This document shows, one piece after another, positions 17,372 through 26,367 of a DNA stretch of 64,000 bases. Below the pieces are notes generated by a model, which made no database searches, had not been told where the DNA came from, and saw nothing but the letters and a program-made list of their open reading frames with translations. The position numbers and the translations under genes were made by a program. Numbering within the stretch: position 1 is the stretch's first letter; every line of letters begins with the position of its first letter. Origin of the DNA: Leifsonia sp. 71-9 (GTDB taxonomy: Bacteria > Actinomycetota > Actinomycetes > Actinomycetales > Microbacteriaceae); assembly GCF_001898805.1 (NCBI RefSeq), contig NZ_MKVJ01000018.1, positions 200,508-264,507 on the forward strand. The letters run 5' to 3'.

Positions 17372-17377
17372 TACCGT
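17372..17377 (+). promoter_or_regulatory. -10 box of a leaderless promoter
   Basis: TACCGT six bases ahead of the GTG at 17384. Confidence 0.5.
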
Positions 17378-17383
17378 CGGCGC

Positions 17384-18049
17384 GTGTCCACCTTCGGTGA
17401 GCGGATGAACGAGATGCGGGGCTGGTCGAGCGCGCGTGCGACCGTGGATCTCGATGTCACGGTCGACCGGATGCCGGGCATCGTCCGGCAGGCTGTCGCG
17501 ACCGTGCCGGGGCTGGGCGTCTCCGAGCTGGGACCGAACGCGGGCACCCTCTTCCGGAAGACGACCCTTGCGTATCGCGCGGGCACCATCGCGCTGACCT
17601 TCGAGCCGCAGGGGTCGCGGACCCGCGTGATCGCGGTGACGCGCTCGTCCATGCCCCTGGTCGGCACGGACTACGGGAGGGGGGACAAGGATCTCGCTGC
17701 CCTCTTCGAGGCGATGAGGGCGGCGGTCGCCGGCGCGAAGCCGGGGCCGCTCTCGCCGTCGCCGACGCCGTCACTGGCCCTGCAGCGCCTCGCGATCGGG
17801 AGGGTCCGCGTGTTCGGGTTGGTCTTCGTCATCGCCGGTGCGATCGGGTGCGTCCTGGCGATCGCTCTTCTCGTCGCGCCCGGCGGCAGGGGCCCCGTCA
17901 TCGGCTCGCTGCAGCTCGTCCTGTGGGTGCTGATGACGGGCGTCGGGGTCCGCCGGCTGCTCGTCGCGCGTCGCCGCCTTGCCGCGTTCGAAGCCGCCAA
18001 CGGGCCGCGCGCGGGTGAGCAACGGAGCGGACCACGCGGACGGCCGTAG
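17384..18049 (+). CDS. Hypothetical protein with two C-terminal membrane helices
   Basis: 221 residues, not assigned to a known family. The first 125 residues look like a soluble alpha/beta domain (STFGERMNEMRGW, DVTVDRMPGIVRQAVATV). A Pro/Ser-rich link follows, then two helices near residues 145-170 and 175-195, and a basic tail. The GTG at 17384 is chosen because a -10 box sits six bases upstream. The frame further up runs into ssrA. It converges with the amino acid permease gene. Confidence 0.6.
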   Translation: MSTFGERMNEMRGWSSARATVDLDVTVDRMPGIVRQAVATVPGLGVSELGPNAGTLFRKTTLAYRAGTIALTFEPQGSRTRVIAVTRSSMPLVGTDYGRGDKDLAALFEAMRAAVAGAKPGPLSPSPTPSLALQRLAIGRVRVFGLVFVIAGAIGCVLAIALLVAPGGRGPVIGSLQLVLWVLMTGVGVRRLLVARRRLAAFEAANGPRAGEQRSGPRGRP

Positions 18050-18094
18050 CCGGAGTCTCCGCCGGAGCCGTGGCCGTCCGCAGCGAGGTCCGCC

Positions 18095-19504
18095 CTACTC
18101 GTCGTCCTTGCTGATCGCCTTGTTGAAGCCGGTGACGGGCTGGGCCTCGTCGAACGCGGCGGCCTTGCGGCGGAAGCCGCGGGTCAGCACCAGCAGGTAG
18201 ACGAACCCGATCGCCGCCCAGATGACGCCGCCGATGAGGGCGTCGGGGTGCAGGTTGGCCCAGAGGATTCCCGTCATCAGCATGCCGATCCCGGGCAGGA
18301 CGATGAACGTGAAGATGTCCTTCGGGGTCTTGCGCCGGCCCTTGCGGATGGCGAACCAGGCGATCACGGAGATGTTCACGAAGGTGAACGCGATGAGGGC
18401 GCCGAAGTTGATGAACGCCGCGATCAGTTCGAGGGTGAAGGCCGCCGCCAGCAGGCTGATGACACCGACGAGGACGATGTTGAACGTCGGGGTGTGCGTC
18501 TTGGGGCTGATGTAGCCGAAGAGGCGCTTGGGGAGGACGTTGTTGCGGCCCATCACGAGCAGCATGCGCGACACCGAGGCATGCGAGGCGAGGCCGGACG
18601 CGAGGGTGGCGGCGAAACCGGCGGCGGTCAGGACCGCCTGCAGCACGGGGCCGCCGACCTGGAGCCCGATCTCCGGCAGCGTGCTGTCCTCGATCGCATC
18701 GCTCGGGAACGCCGTGGAGGAGGGGAACCGCAGCTGCGTGAAGTAGGCAGCGATCAGGAAGATCGCGCCGCCGATGATGACGGTGAAGAGGATGGCCTTC
18801 GGCATGATCTTCGGGTGCTTCGCCTCCTCCGCGTACATCGTGACGGCATCGAAGCCGATGAACGAGAAGCAGACGATGGTGGCGCCCATGAGCACCGCGC
18901 CGAGGGTCACGCCGTCGTGGAAGAACGGCTGCATCGAGGCGACGGTGCCGCCGCCCTCGCCCTGCGCGAGCTGCGCGATGACCATGATGACGAACACCGC
19001 CATGACGACGATCGAGAAGACCAGCAGGAGCATGTTCATGTTCGAGGTGCCGCGCATGGTCAGGTAGATCACGGTGGTGACGACGGCGCAGTAGATGACG
19101 ACCCAGATCCAGCCGGGCACGTCGGGGAAGATCGCCTCCAGGTAGCTGCGGATGATCAGGCAGTTGACCATCGGCAGGAGGACGTAGTCGATCAGCGACG
19201 TCCAGCCGACCATGAATCCGACGTTCGGGTGGACCGACTCCCGCACGTACGTGTAGGCGGAGCCGGCACTCGGGATGGCGCCCGCCATCTTGCCGTAGCT
19301 GATCGCGGTGAACATCATCACGACCAGGGCGACGAGGTACGCGGACGGGACGACGTTGTCCGTGTCGCGCGCCACCATCCCGAACGTGTCGAAGACCACC
19401 GTCGGCGTCATGTACCCGAGGCCGAGGCCGACGATGGCCCACAGGCCGAGACTCCGTTTGAGGTTCCCCGACTTCGGGATCGCGGGAGCGGATGTACTCG
19501 TCAC
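18095..19504 (-). CDS. APC-family amino acid permease
   Basis: 469-residue, twelve-helix transporter of the amino acid-polyamine-organocation family. Helix 1 carries GLWAIVGLGLGYMTPTVVFDTFG, and GSAYTYVRESVHPNVGFMVGW and SFIGFDAVTMYAEEAKHPKIMPKAI are family-typical. The substrate cannot be determined; putrescine or amino acid import is plausible. The GTG start complementary to 19502-19504 has AGGAG five bases upstream. It stands alone between two oppositely oriented genes. Confidence 0.87.
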   Translation of the reverse strand: MTSTSAPAIPKSGNLKRSLGLWAIVGLGLGYMTPTVVFDTFGMVARDTDNVVPSAYLVALVVMMFTAISYGKMAGAIPSAGSAYTYVRESVHPNVGFMVGWTSLIDYVLLPMVNCLIIRSYLEAIFPDVPGWIWVVIYCAVVTTVIYLTMRGTSNMNMLLLVFSIVVMAVFVIMVIAQLAQGEGGGTVASMQPFFHDGVTLGAVLMGATIVCFSFIGFDAVTMYAEEAKHPKIMPKAILFTVIIGGAIFLIAAYFTQLRFPSSTAFPSDAIEDSTLPEIGLQVGGPVLQAVLTAAGFAATLASGLASHASVSRMLLVMGRNNVLPKRLFGYISPKTHTPTFNIVLVGVISLLAAAFTLELIAAFINFGALIAFTFVNISVIAWFAIRKGRRKTPKDIFTFIVLPGIGMLMTGILWANLHPDALIGGVIWAAIGFVYLLVLTRGFRRKAAAFDEAQPVTGFNKAISKDDE

Positions 19505-19694
19505 AGTCTCTCCTAACCGACGTGGCGTGCGGACCGAGCGACTCTGCTCGTCCGCGAGCAGTGACAGCCATCATGGCAGAGGCGTGGAGCGACACGCGCC
19601 ACACACTCCGTCGGGACGCTGCCCGATTCCGGACGATCCGACCGGCGGGGCCCGGCCCTTGCGTCCTGCGTGGGCCACGCGCCACCATGGCAGC

Positions 19695-20822
19695 ATGAAG
19701 AACCGCGTCGCCGGTGCTCTCGCCGTCTCCCTCGCCATCCTGCTCGCCGCAGCGGGCTGCGCGGCCCGGCCGCAACCCGCGGATCCGACGGCCGACAACT
19801 GGCAGCACGCGGCGCAATCCGCGCTGGACGACGCGCTGCGCACGACCGGTATCCCGGGCGGGGCGATCACCGTCACGCACGACGACGTCACCTGGACCGG
19901 CGTCTCCGGCGTCGCCGACGTCGCGAGCGGTCGGCCGGTGACCCCGGACGACCGGTTCTCCTTCCGCAGCATCACGAAGTCGTTCACGGTCACGGCCATC
20001 CTCCAGCTGGTCGACGAAGGGAGGCTGTCGCTGGACGACCCGGTGGCGAAGTACGTCGACGGCGTGCCCGACGGCGACCGCATCACGCTGCGCGAGCTCG
20101 CGCGCATGCGCTCGGGGCTGCCGAACTACTCGGCGACGCCGGCGTTCCAGGACGCCCTGCGGATCGACCTGACCCGCGACTGGACCGACGCAGAGATCCT
20201 GCAGACGGCCTTCTCCGAGCCCAACGACTTCGCACCGGACGCGCGCTACGAGTACTCCAACACGAACACCGTGCTGCTCGGGGAGGTGCTGCAGAAGGTC
20301 ACGGGCATGCCCTGGTACGAGGTCGTGCAGGAGGGCATCCTCACCCCGCGCGGTCTGAGCACCACCACCTATCCCGACTCCGAGCCCATCCCGTCGCCGC
20401 TGGCCGAGCCGTACCAGGGCGGCGGCGAGGGCCAGAGCCCGGAGCTGCTCCCGGCGATCCCGGCGAACTCGCTCTCGGCGGCCGGCGGATTGGCGGGGAC
20501 CATCCGCGACCTCGGGCGCTGGGCCCGCATCCTCGGCAGCGGGGAGCTGCTCAGCGACGCGACGGCCGAGCAGCGCACGGCGGCGGCCTCCCTCTCACCG
20601 ACGACCGACGACCCCAACAGCCCGTTCTACGACGCCTACGGCATGGGGATGGGCGAGATCGACGGCTGGATCGGCCACACCGGCAACGGTCTCGGCTACC
20701 AGGCCCTCGCGATGTACGACCCGGCGACGGGGGACAGCGTCGCGATCGTCATCAACGGCACCGGCGACGACCACGACGCACCGGCGCACCTGTTTCAGAA
20801 GCTGCTGCCGGCGCTGGGCTAG
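19695..20822 (+). CDS. Secreted serine hydrolase, beta-lactamase class C-like lipoprotein
   Basis: 375-residue member of the beta-lactamase/transpeptidase-like superfamily (DD-peptidase or esterase type). The lipoprotein signal ends in LAAAGC (Cys 22). The active-site serine and lysine are in S92-I-T-K95, followed by Y187-S-N189 and a C-terminal HTG triad in GWIGHTGNGLGYQ. It is expected to be anchored on the outer face of the membrane, acting on cell wall peptides or esters. It converges on the alpha/beta hydrolase gene with overlapping stop codons. Confidence 0.87.
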   Translation: MKNRVAGALAVSLAILLAAAGCAARPQPADPTADNWQHAAQSALDDALRTTGIPGGAITVTHDDVTWTGVSGVADVASGRPVTPDDRFSFRSITKSFTVTAILQLVDEGRLSLDDPVAKYVDGVPDGDRITLRELARMRSGLPNYSATPAFQDALRIDLTRDWTDAEILQTAFSEPNDFAPDARYEYSNTNTVLLGEVLQKVTGMPWYEVVQEGILTPRGLSTTTYPDSEPIPSPLAEPYQGGGEGQSPELLPAIPANSLSAAGGLAGTIRDLGRWARILGSGELLSDATAEQRTAAASLSPTTDDPNSPFYDAYGMGMGEIDGWIGHTGNGLGYQALAMYDPATGDSVAIVINGTGDDHDAPAHLFQKLLPALG

Positions 20823-21649
20823 CGGCTGAGCGCCCAGTCGAGGGCGACACCGAGGCCGGTGAGCACGGAGACGTGGCCCTCGCGCGGGCGCAACCAGAGT
20901 TCGCCGCGCGGGAGGCGCTCCAGCTGGAGCGCCGCGTGGCCCGGCGGGACCACCCGGTCGGCGCCGCCCTGCACGAGCAGAACGGGGCAGCGCACGGCCG
21001 CGAGGTCGATGCCCCAGGGCGAGACGTAGGCGATGTCGTCGTCGACCTCGCCGTCCGGCCCGTCGGCGGCGCCGGCCCCGGCATCCGCACCGAGCGGGCC
21101 CCAGTCGGCGTTCAGGGCCTCGAAATCGCGGGACGTGAAGCTGTCCGGGTCGAACTCCGCGGTGCGGGCGTGCTCCAGCCGGTCGTCTCGGCCGCCGAGT
21201 GCCGCACCGAGGCCGGACGGATCCGCCATCCCGGTGAACCAGTCGGGGGAGGCGGTGTAGGGCGCGATGCCGGCGAGGACGACAGCGGCGCGCACCCGCT
21301 CCGGCGCGAGCGCGGCGAGGGCGAGGGCGTGCGGTCCGCCGCCGGATGCTCCCGCGGTGACCACTTCACCGATGCCCAGGTGGTCGAGCACGGCGACGAC
21401 GTCGGCAGCGGCGTCGGCCACCGAACGGCCCGGCCGTGCGTCCGACCCGGGATAGCCGGGGCGGGCGCAGGAGACGACCCGCAGCCCGCGGGCAGCGGCG
21501 GCGTCAGCGATCGGCTCGATGACCGCGCCGGTCTGCGGCGTGCCGTGGTGCCAGAAGAGCACGCGGGCGTCCGCGGCCCCTCCGGTGTCGAACCAGCGCA
21601 CGAGGCGCCCATCCGGGAGCGCCAGGGACTGCGGCTCGGGGGCGCTCAT
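20819..21649 (-). CDS. Alpha/beta hydrolase
   Basis: 276-residue alpha/beta-hydrolase fold enzyme. The oxyanion region is FWHHGTPQTG, the nucleophile elbow GASGGGPHA (Ser), the acidic residue follows VQGGADRVVP (Asp), and the catalytic His lies in REGHVSVL. Substrate unknown. Its ATG overlaps the stop of the adenosine deaminase gene by ATGA, so both are made from one mRNA. The much longer frame that extends upstream is antisense noise over add. Confidence 0.87.
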   Translation of the reverse strand: MSAPEPQSLALPDGRLVRWFDTGGAADARVLFWHHGTPQTGAVIEPIADAAAARGLRVVSCARPGYPGSDARPGRSVADAAADVVAVLDHLGIGEVVTAGASGGGPHALALAALAPERVRAAVVLAGIAPYTASPDWFTGMADPSGLGAALGGRDDRLEHARTAEFDPDSFTSRDFEALNADWGPLGADAGAGAADGPDGEVDDDIAYVSPWGIDLAAVRCPVLLVQGGADRVVPPGHAALQLERLPRGELWLRPREGHVSVLTGLGVALDWALSR

Positions 21650-22689
21650 CCGCGCCACGCCTCGAGCTCCTGGAGCAGCTCCGCCTTGCGCTTGTCCGGC
21701 GCGAACGACGCCTCGATCGAGTTGCGGGCGAACCGCGCGGCCTGGTCGGCGGTCAGGCCCAGCGCATCCCGGACGGCGATGAAGTTGTCGCCGACGTAGC
21801 CGCCGAAGTACGCCGGATCGTCGGAGTTGATGGTGACAGCGACGCCCGCTTCGTCGAGCCGGTGCAGGGGATGGTCGGCGAGGTTCGGCACCGCCCGCAG
21901 CCGCAGGTTCGACAGCGGGCAGACCGTGAGGGCGATGCGCTCGGCGGCGAGCCGGGCGACGAGCTGCGGGTCCTCGATCGAGCGGATGCCGTGGTCGATC
22001 CGCTCGGCGCCGAGCAGGTCGAGCGCCTCGAGGACGTACTCGGCGGGGCCCTCCTCGCCCGCGTGGGCGACGACGTGGAGTCCGGCCTCGCGAGCGCGGC
22101 GGTAGACCCCCTCGAAGAGCGAGGGGGGATAGCCGACCTCGGCGGAGTCCAGGCCGACGCCGACGATCCGGTCGGTGTGGCTCAGCCCGGCACTCAGGAT
22201 CTGCTCGGCCGAGTCGACCGATTCGTCGCGCAGGAAGCACAGGATCAGCCCGCTCGTGATGCCGAGGTCGCGCTCGGCCTCGTCGAGGGCGGTCCCGATC
22301 CCGCCGATGACCTCCCCGATCCGCAGGCCCCGGGCGACGTGCGCCTGCGGGTCGAAGAACAGCTCGACGTGCCGCACGCCCTGCTCGGCCGCGCGTGCGA
22401 GGTAGCGGCGGGTCAGCTCGGCGAAGTCGTCGCCGGTGCGGAGCACGTCCATCGTCGCGTAGTAGAGGTCGAGGAAGGACTGCAGATCCTCGAATCGGTA
22501 CTGCGCCGCCAGCTCCTCCACCGAGCCGTACGGCAGCGAGACCCCGTTGCGGCCGGCGAGCTCGAACGCGAGCTCCGGCTCCAGCGTCCCCTCGATGTGC
22601 AGGTGCAGTTCGGCCTTCGGCAGCGCCAGGAGGGCGGCGTCGGAGGGGGAGGAGGCGGCGGAGTCGGGGGAGGGCACGGCATCGGTCAT
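21646..22689 (-). CDS. add: Adenosine deaminase
   Basis: Deaminates adenosine to inosine in purine salvage. The 347-residue protein has the metal-binding HxH in KAELHLHIEGTLEP, HAGE with the catalytic Glu, HGIRSIEDP, and NSDDPAYFG with the active-site Asp. A Ser/Ala-rich N-terminal tail of about 20 residues precedes the barrel. The ATG complementary to 22687-22689 has GGAGG eight bases upstream. It is first in a two-gene operon with the alpha/beta hydrolase. Confidence 0.93.
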   Translation of the reverse strand: MTDAVPSPDSAASSPSDAALLALPKAELHLHIEGTLEPELAFELAGRNGVSLPYGSVEELAAQYRFEDLQSFLDLYYATMDVLRTGDDFAELTRRYLARAAEQGVRHVELFFDPQAHVARGLRIGEVIGGIGTALDEAERDLGITSGLILCFLRDESVDSAEQILSAGLSHTDRIVGVGLDSAEVGYPPSLFEGVYRRAREAGLHVVAHAGEEGPAEYVLEALDLLGAERIDHGIRSIEDPQLVARLAAERIALTVCPLSNLRLRAVPNLADHPLHRLDEAGVAVTINSDDPAYFGGYVGDNFIAVRDALGLTADQAARFARNSIEASFAPDKRKAELLQELEAWRG

Positions 22690-22758
22690 GCAACGATCCT
22701 CCCACCTGCGACGGGGCGGATCATCCGTCCGGCCGATGCCCGCCTGCGGGGCGGCGGA

Positions 22759-22764
22759 TAGCGT
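22759..22764 (+). promoter_or_regulatory. -10 box of the DUF2809 gene
   Basis: TAGCGT six bases ahead of the ATG at 22771. The CGGAGG in between is too close to serve as a ribosome site. Confidence 0.45.
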
Positions 22765-22770
22765 CGGAGG

Positions 22771-23238
22771 ATGCGCCGCCTCGTCCTCCTCATCTGCGCC
22801 GTCGTCGTGATCGCCGTCGGTCTCGCCGTCCACACCGGGGTGCCGGGCGAGGTCGGCGGCTTCGCGGGCGACGCCCTCTACGCGGTGCTCGTGTTCCTGC
22901 TCGTCTCGCTGGTCGTGCCGCGCGCGCCGCTGCTGCCGACGGCCGGCGCCGCTCTCGCCTTCTGCTGGGCGATCGAGCTGCTGCAGCTGACGCCGCTGCC
23001 CGCCGCGCTCGCGCGCACGGTGCCGGGCGCGTCTCTCGTGTTCGGCAGCACCTTCCAGGCGCTGGACCTCGTGGCGTACGTGATCGGCGTCGCGGCGGCT
23101 GCGGGGGTGGACGCCGTCAGTCGACGCGCAGCAGGATCTTCCCGAGGTGGGCGGAGGACTCCATCCGGCGGTGCGCCTGCGCGGCGTCGGCCAGCGGGAA
23201 CACCGAGTCGATCACCGGGCGCAGACGACGGTCTCTGA
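22771..23238 (+). CDS. DUF2809 family membrane protein
   Basis: 155-residue membrane protein. Four hydrophobic helices fill residues 1-115, with FCWAIELLQL and FGSTFQALDLVAYVIGVAAAAG matching the DUF2809 family. The last 40 residues are Arg/Gly/Pro/Ser rich and are encoded antisense to the 3' end of the quinone oxidoreductase gene (a 122-base tail-to-tail overlap). The natural end was therefore probably near residue 117, with the original stop lost. Function unknown. Confidence 0.7.
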   Translation: MRRLVLLICAVVVIAVGLAVHTGVPGEVGGFAGDALYAVLVFLLVSLVVPRAPLLPTAGAALAFCWAIELLQLTPLPAALARTVPGASLVFGSTFQALDLVAYVIGVAAAAGVDAVSRRAAGSSRGGRRTPSGGAPARRRPAGTPSRSPGADDGL

Positions 23239-24097
23239 GCAGCGGCCACACCCGCTCCTCGACGTCCGCGATGATCTCGCGCCGCTCGGCGAGCGGGCGT
23301 GCGCGCAGGGTCGTGCCGTGGATGAGGGCGCGCTTGCGCATGAGCAGCCCGACGTCGAGCACGGCGGGCGCGCTCTCGCGGGTGGCGATCGACATGATGC
23401 GGCCGCCCACGGCGAGGGCGTCGAGATCGCGGGCGATGTACGAGCCGCCGACGATGTCGAGCACGACGTCGGCGCCTCGGCCCTCGGTGACCGCGAGGAC
23501 GGCCTCGACGAAGTCCTGGGTGCGGTAGTCGACCGCCGCGTCCGCGCCCAGATCGCGGCAGAAGGCGGTCTTGACGTCGCTGCCGGCCGTCGCGATCACC
23601 TGTGCCCCGAAGGCGCGGCCGAGCTGGATCGCGGTGCTGCCGATGCCGCTCGATCCGCCGTGCACCAGCAACGTCTCGCCGGCGGAGAGACGGCCGAGGC
23701 GGAAGACGTTCGACCAGACGGTGGCCACCGCCTCCGGGAGATCCGCGGCCTCGACGAGGTCGACGTCCGCCGGCACGGGGAGGACGAGTCCGGCATCCAC
23801 AGCGACGAGCTCGGCGTAGCCTCCACCGGGCAGGAGGGCGCAGACGCGGTCGCCGATGCGCCACCGCTCGACGCCGTCGCCGACCGACGCGATCGTCCCC
23901 GACACCTCGAGCCCTGGCCACTCCGGCGCGCCGGGCGGCGGCGGGTAGAAACCCCGCCGCTGGCTGAGGTCGGCCCCGTTGATCCCGGCGGCGGCCACGC
24001 GGATGACGACCTCGCCGTCGCGCGCCACCGGATCCGCGACCTCGCCGATCCGGAGGACGCTCGGGTCGCCCGGCTCGGCGATGGTCACGGCGCGCAT
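23117..24097 (-). CDS. NAD(P)H-quinone oxidoreductase, zinc-independent MDR family
   Basis: 326-residue quinone oxidoreductase/enoyl reductase-like member of the medium-chain dehydrogenase superfamily. The N-terminal GroES-like domain contains GINGADLSQRRGFYPPPPGAPEWPGLEVSG region, and the Rossmann part has LVHGGSSGIGSTAIQLGRAFGAQVIAT. Zinc-ligand cysteines are absent, as in crotonase-type quinone reductases. The ATG complementary to 24095-24097 shares its first base with the stop of the upstream ABC permease gene (TGATG), so it belongs to the ABC operon. Confidence 0.9.
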   Translation of the reverse strand: MRAVTIAEPGDPSVLRIGEVADPVARDGEVVIRVAAAGINGADLSQRRGFYPPPPGAPEWPGLEVSGTIASVGDGVERWRIGDRVCALLPGGGYAELVAVDAGLVLPVPADVDLVEAADLPEAVATVWSNVFRLGRLSAGETLLVHGGSSGIGSTAIQLGRAFGAQVIATAGSDVKTAFCRDLGADAAVDYRTQDFVEAVLAVTEGRGADVVLDIVGGSYIARDLDALAVGGRIMSIATRESAPAVLDVGLLMRKRALIHGTTLRARPLAERREIIADVEERVWPLLRDRRLRPVIDSVFPLADAAQAHRRMESSAHLGKILLRVD

Positions 24098-25338
24098 CAG
24101 CGGGCCACGCGGTCCGCGTCGCTGCGGGCGCTGAGCACATCCCGGATCTTGACGCGGCTCGAGTACTGGATGGACCCGTAGCGGAAGAGGCGGACGGCCA
24201 GGCGCAGCACGATCGCCGCGAGCACGAACAGCTCGGCGATGATCACGATGGCCTGCCACAGCGGCAGCGATCCGAACGCGTTCAGGATGAGCGCGGTGAT
24301 CGGCGCGGTGAACGGGAAGTACGCGAGGATCTGCACGATCGGCGACTCCGGTGCGCTGATCGCGAAGCTCGACGCGTACAGCGGGATGACCACGGCGAAG
24401 ATCACGACCGAGAAGACCGGGGCGGCCTCCTTCGCCGTCGGCATGACCGCGCCGACCGCGACCAGCGTGCCCGTGAACAGGGCGAAGCCGCCGATCAGGA
24501 TCAGCGAGCCCACGATCATCTTCTGCGGGTCGAACACCAGCCCGCTGAGATCGAGGTTCGGGATGTTCAGCTGATCTCGGAAGAACACGTACCCGACCAG
24601 CACCGGCAGCGCGAACACCGCTATCTGGATCAAGCCGACGGCGAACAGCGAGATCACCTTGCCGATCAGCAGGTTCGTCGGGTTGATCGTGGTCAGGATC
24701 ATCTCCGTGACCCGGTTCTCCTTCTCCTCGAGCGTCGAGTTCAGCATCTGGTTGCCGAGGAAGACGATCACGATGAAGAACGCCGCCAGGAAGATCAGCG
24801 CCGGGATGATGGCCTCGAAGCCGGGCGCCACGGCACCGTCCTTGAAGGTGGTCGTGGAGGTGTTCACCTCGCCGCGCAGGATGGCGACGTCGGTCGGCGA
24901 ATCGAGCCGCTGCTCCACGCTCGCGGACAGCAGGGCCTCGGCGACCGAGGAGTACTTGCCGTTCTGGAAGACGCCTGCGTCGGCGCCGTAGACCTTCACG
25001 GTCTCGGTCTTCGGGTCGGCGGGGTAGTCGAAGTACGCCTTCGTGCCGCCGATCTGGACCTCCTCGACGCCCTCCGCGTCGCTCTCGATCTGTTTGCCGC
25101 CGTACTCGCGCGCGATCGTCGGGTTCACGAGCCCGGAGGCGTCGCTGTAGAGGAAGTCGAAGCGCGCGTTCTTCTGCGCGTCCGCTGAGTTCGACGTCGA
25201 GACGTTGGCGGAGATGATGAGCGCACCGAGCCCGAAGACCAGCAGCGGCAGGATGAGCGTGACCACCCAGAACGACCGCTTGGTGACCGTCCGCTTGAAC
25301 TCGAACGAGATGACGGTGGAGAGGTTGTGGCGGGCCAT
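24097..25338 (-). CDS. ABC transporter permease, NatB-like
   Basis: 413-residue ABC-2-type permease. One helix lies near residues 20-45, then an external domain of about 130 residues, then five helices from about residue 170 on, including the linker LNSTLEEKENRVTEMILTTINPTNLLIGK that is typical of NatB/CcmB-like exporters. It works with the ATPase encoded immediately upstream. The gap between the two genes is a single base. The exported substrate (Na+ or a small molecule in related systems) is not shown by the sequence. Confidence 0.88.
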   Translation of the reverse strand: MARHNLSTVISFEFKRTVTKRSFWVVTLILPLLVFGLGALIISANVSTSNSADAQKNARFDFLYSDASGLVNPTIAREYGGKQIESDAEGVEEVQIGGTKAYFDYPADPKTETVKVYGADAGVFQNGKYSSVAEALLSASVEQRLDSPTDVAILRGEVNTSTTTFKDGAVAPGFEAIIPALIFLAAFFIVIVFLGNQMLNSTLEEKENRVTEMILTTINPTNLLIGKVISLFAVGLIQIAVFALPVLVGYVFFRDQLNIPNLDLSGLVFDPQKMIVGSLILIGGFALFTGTLVAVGAVMPTAKEAAPVFSVVIFAVVIPLYASSFAISAPESPIVQILAYFPFTAPITALILNAFGSLPLWQAIVIIAELFVLAAIVLRLAVRLFRYGSIQYSSRVKIRDVLSARSDADRVAR

Positions 25339-25339
25339 G

Positions 25340-26263
25340 TCAGTCCTCCTGGCGGCTTTCGGCGCCGTAGACCTCGACGAAGATGTCGTCGAGCGACTTG
25401 CGGGTGGGGGCGAAGCGGGTGATGTTCAGGCCCGCGTCGAGCAGGCCGCGCAGGATGGCCGCGTCGTCCGCGTCGTTCGCGACCTCGAGCTCTGCGCGCC
25501 CGCCGGCGTCCGACGCGATCCGGTAGGCGGGGGAGTCGGGCACGATGCCGTCGTGGTCGACGTGGATGATCGTCCCGCCGAACTGCTCCTGCACCTCCGG
25601 CACCGTGCCGTAGGCGCGCGAGACGCCGTCCTTGAGCAGGATGACGCGGTCGCAGAGGCGCTCGACCTCCTCCATCTGGTGGGTGACCATCATGACGGTG
25701 GAGCCCGCGCGCTTCTGATCGGCGATGATGTCCATGAGCAGCCGCCGGTTGACCGGGTCGAAGCCCTTCGTCGGCTCGTCGAGGATGAGTAGCTCGGGGT
25801 CGTTCATGATCGTGACGCCCAGCTGCACCTTCTGCTGCTGACCGCCGGAGAGCTTGTCCAGCCGCGTCTTCTCCTTGTCGGGGAGGCCGACGCGCTCGAG
25901 GTACTCGCGCGACCAGCGGCGGGCCTGCTCGGCGCCGAGCCCCTTCAGTCGGCCGAAGTAGACCATCACATCGATGACGGACTCCTTCTTGTAGAGCCCG
26001 CGCTCCTCGGGCAGGTAGCCGAGGCGCTCGCCGGTCTCGGGCGAGAACGGCTTGCCGTCGATGTGCAGCACGCCCGCGGTCGGCTGGTAGATGCCGAGCA
26101 GGGCGCGGATCGTCGTGGTCTTGCCGGATCCGTTGCTGCCGAGGAAGCCGAACGTCTCGCCGCGCTCGATGTCGAACGAGAGGTCGCGGATCACCGTCGT
26201 GCGGCCGAAGTCCATCCGGAATCCCTGGATGTGGACGAGGGGTTCGAGTGTCGATGCGCTCAC
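25340..26263 (-). CDS. ABC transporter ATP-binding protein, NatA-like
   Basis: 307-residue ATPase. Walker A is GSNGSGKTT, the signature LSGGQQQKV, and Walker B LLILDEPTKGFDP with the switch His in VTHQ. The C-terminal region after about residue 220 is the extra domain usual for this subfamily. The GTG complementary to 26261-26263 is preceded by TAGGCT six bases upstream, so the operon (ATPase, permease, quinone oxidoreductase) probably starts as a leaderless mRNA here. Confidence 0.9.
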   Translation of the reverse strand: MSASTLEPLVHIQGFRMDFGRTTVIRDLSFDIERGETFGFLGSNGSGKTTTIRALLGIYQPTAGVLHIDGKPFSPETGERLGYLPEERGLYKKESVIDVMVYFGRLKGLGAEQARRWSREYLERVGLPDKEKTRLDKLSGGQQQKVQLGVTIMNDPELLILDEPTKGFDPVNRRLLMDIIADQKRAGSTVMMVTHQMEEVERLCDRVILLKDGVSRAYGTVPEVQEQFGGTIIHVDHDGIVPDSPAYRIASDAGGRAELEVANDADDAAILRGLLDAGLNITRFAPTRKSLDDIFVEVYGAESRQED

Positions 26264-26269
26264 GCGTAC

Positions 26270-26275
26270 AGCCTA
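26270..26275 (-). promoter_or_regulatory. -10 box of the leaderless NatAB-like operon promoter
   Basis: TAGGCT on the minus strand, six bases before the GTG. Confidence 0.55.
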
Positions 26276-26367
26276 GGGGTGGGCCGGCGATCGTGGTCAG
26301 GGCCACGCCCGGGGCTGTCGGCGCGGGTCGGCGGCGCGGGCCGCGGGTCGCGGGCCGCCGGCGCGAG

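Noticed and set aside
20819..22705. Single 628-residue frame joining the hydrolase with upstream sequence
   Set aside because: The upstream part is antisense-phase noise over the adenosine deaminase gene; the hydrolase starts at 21649 with an ATGA overlap.
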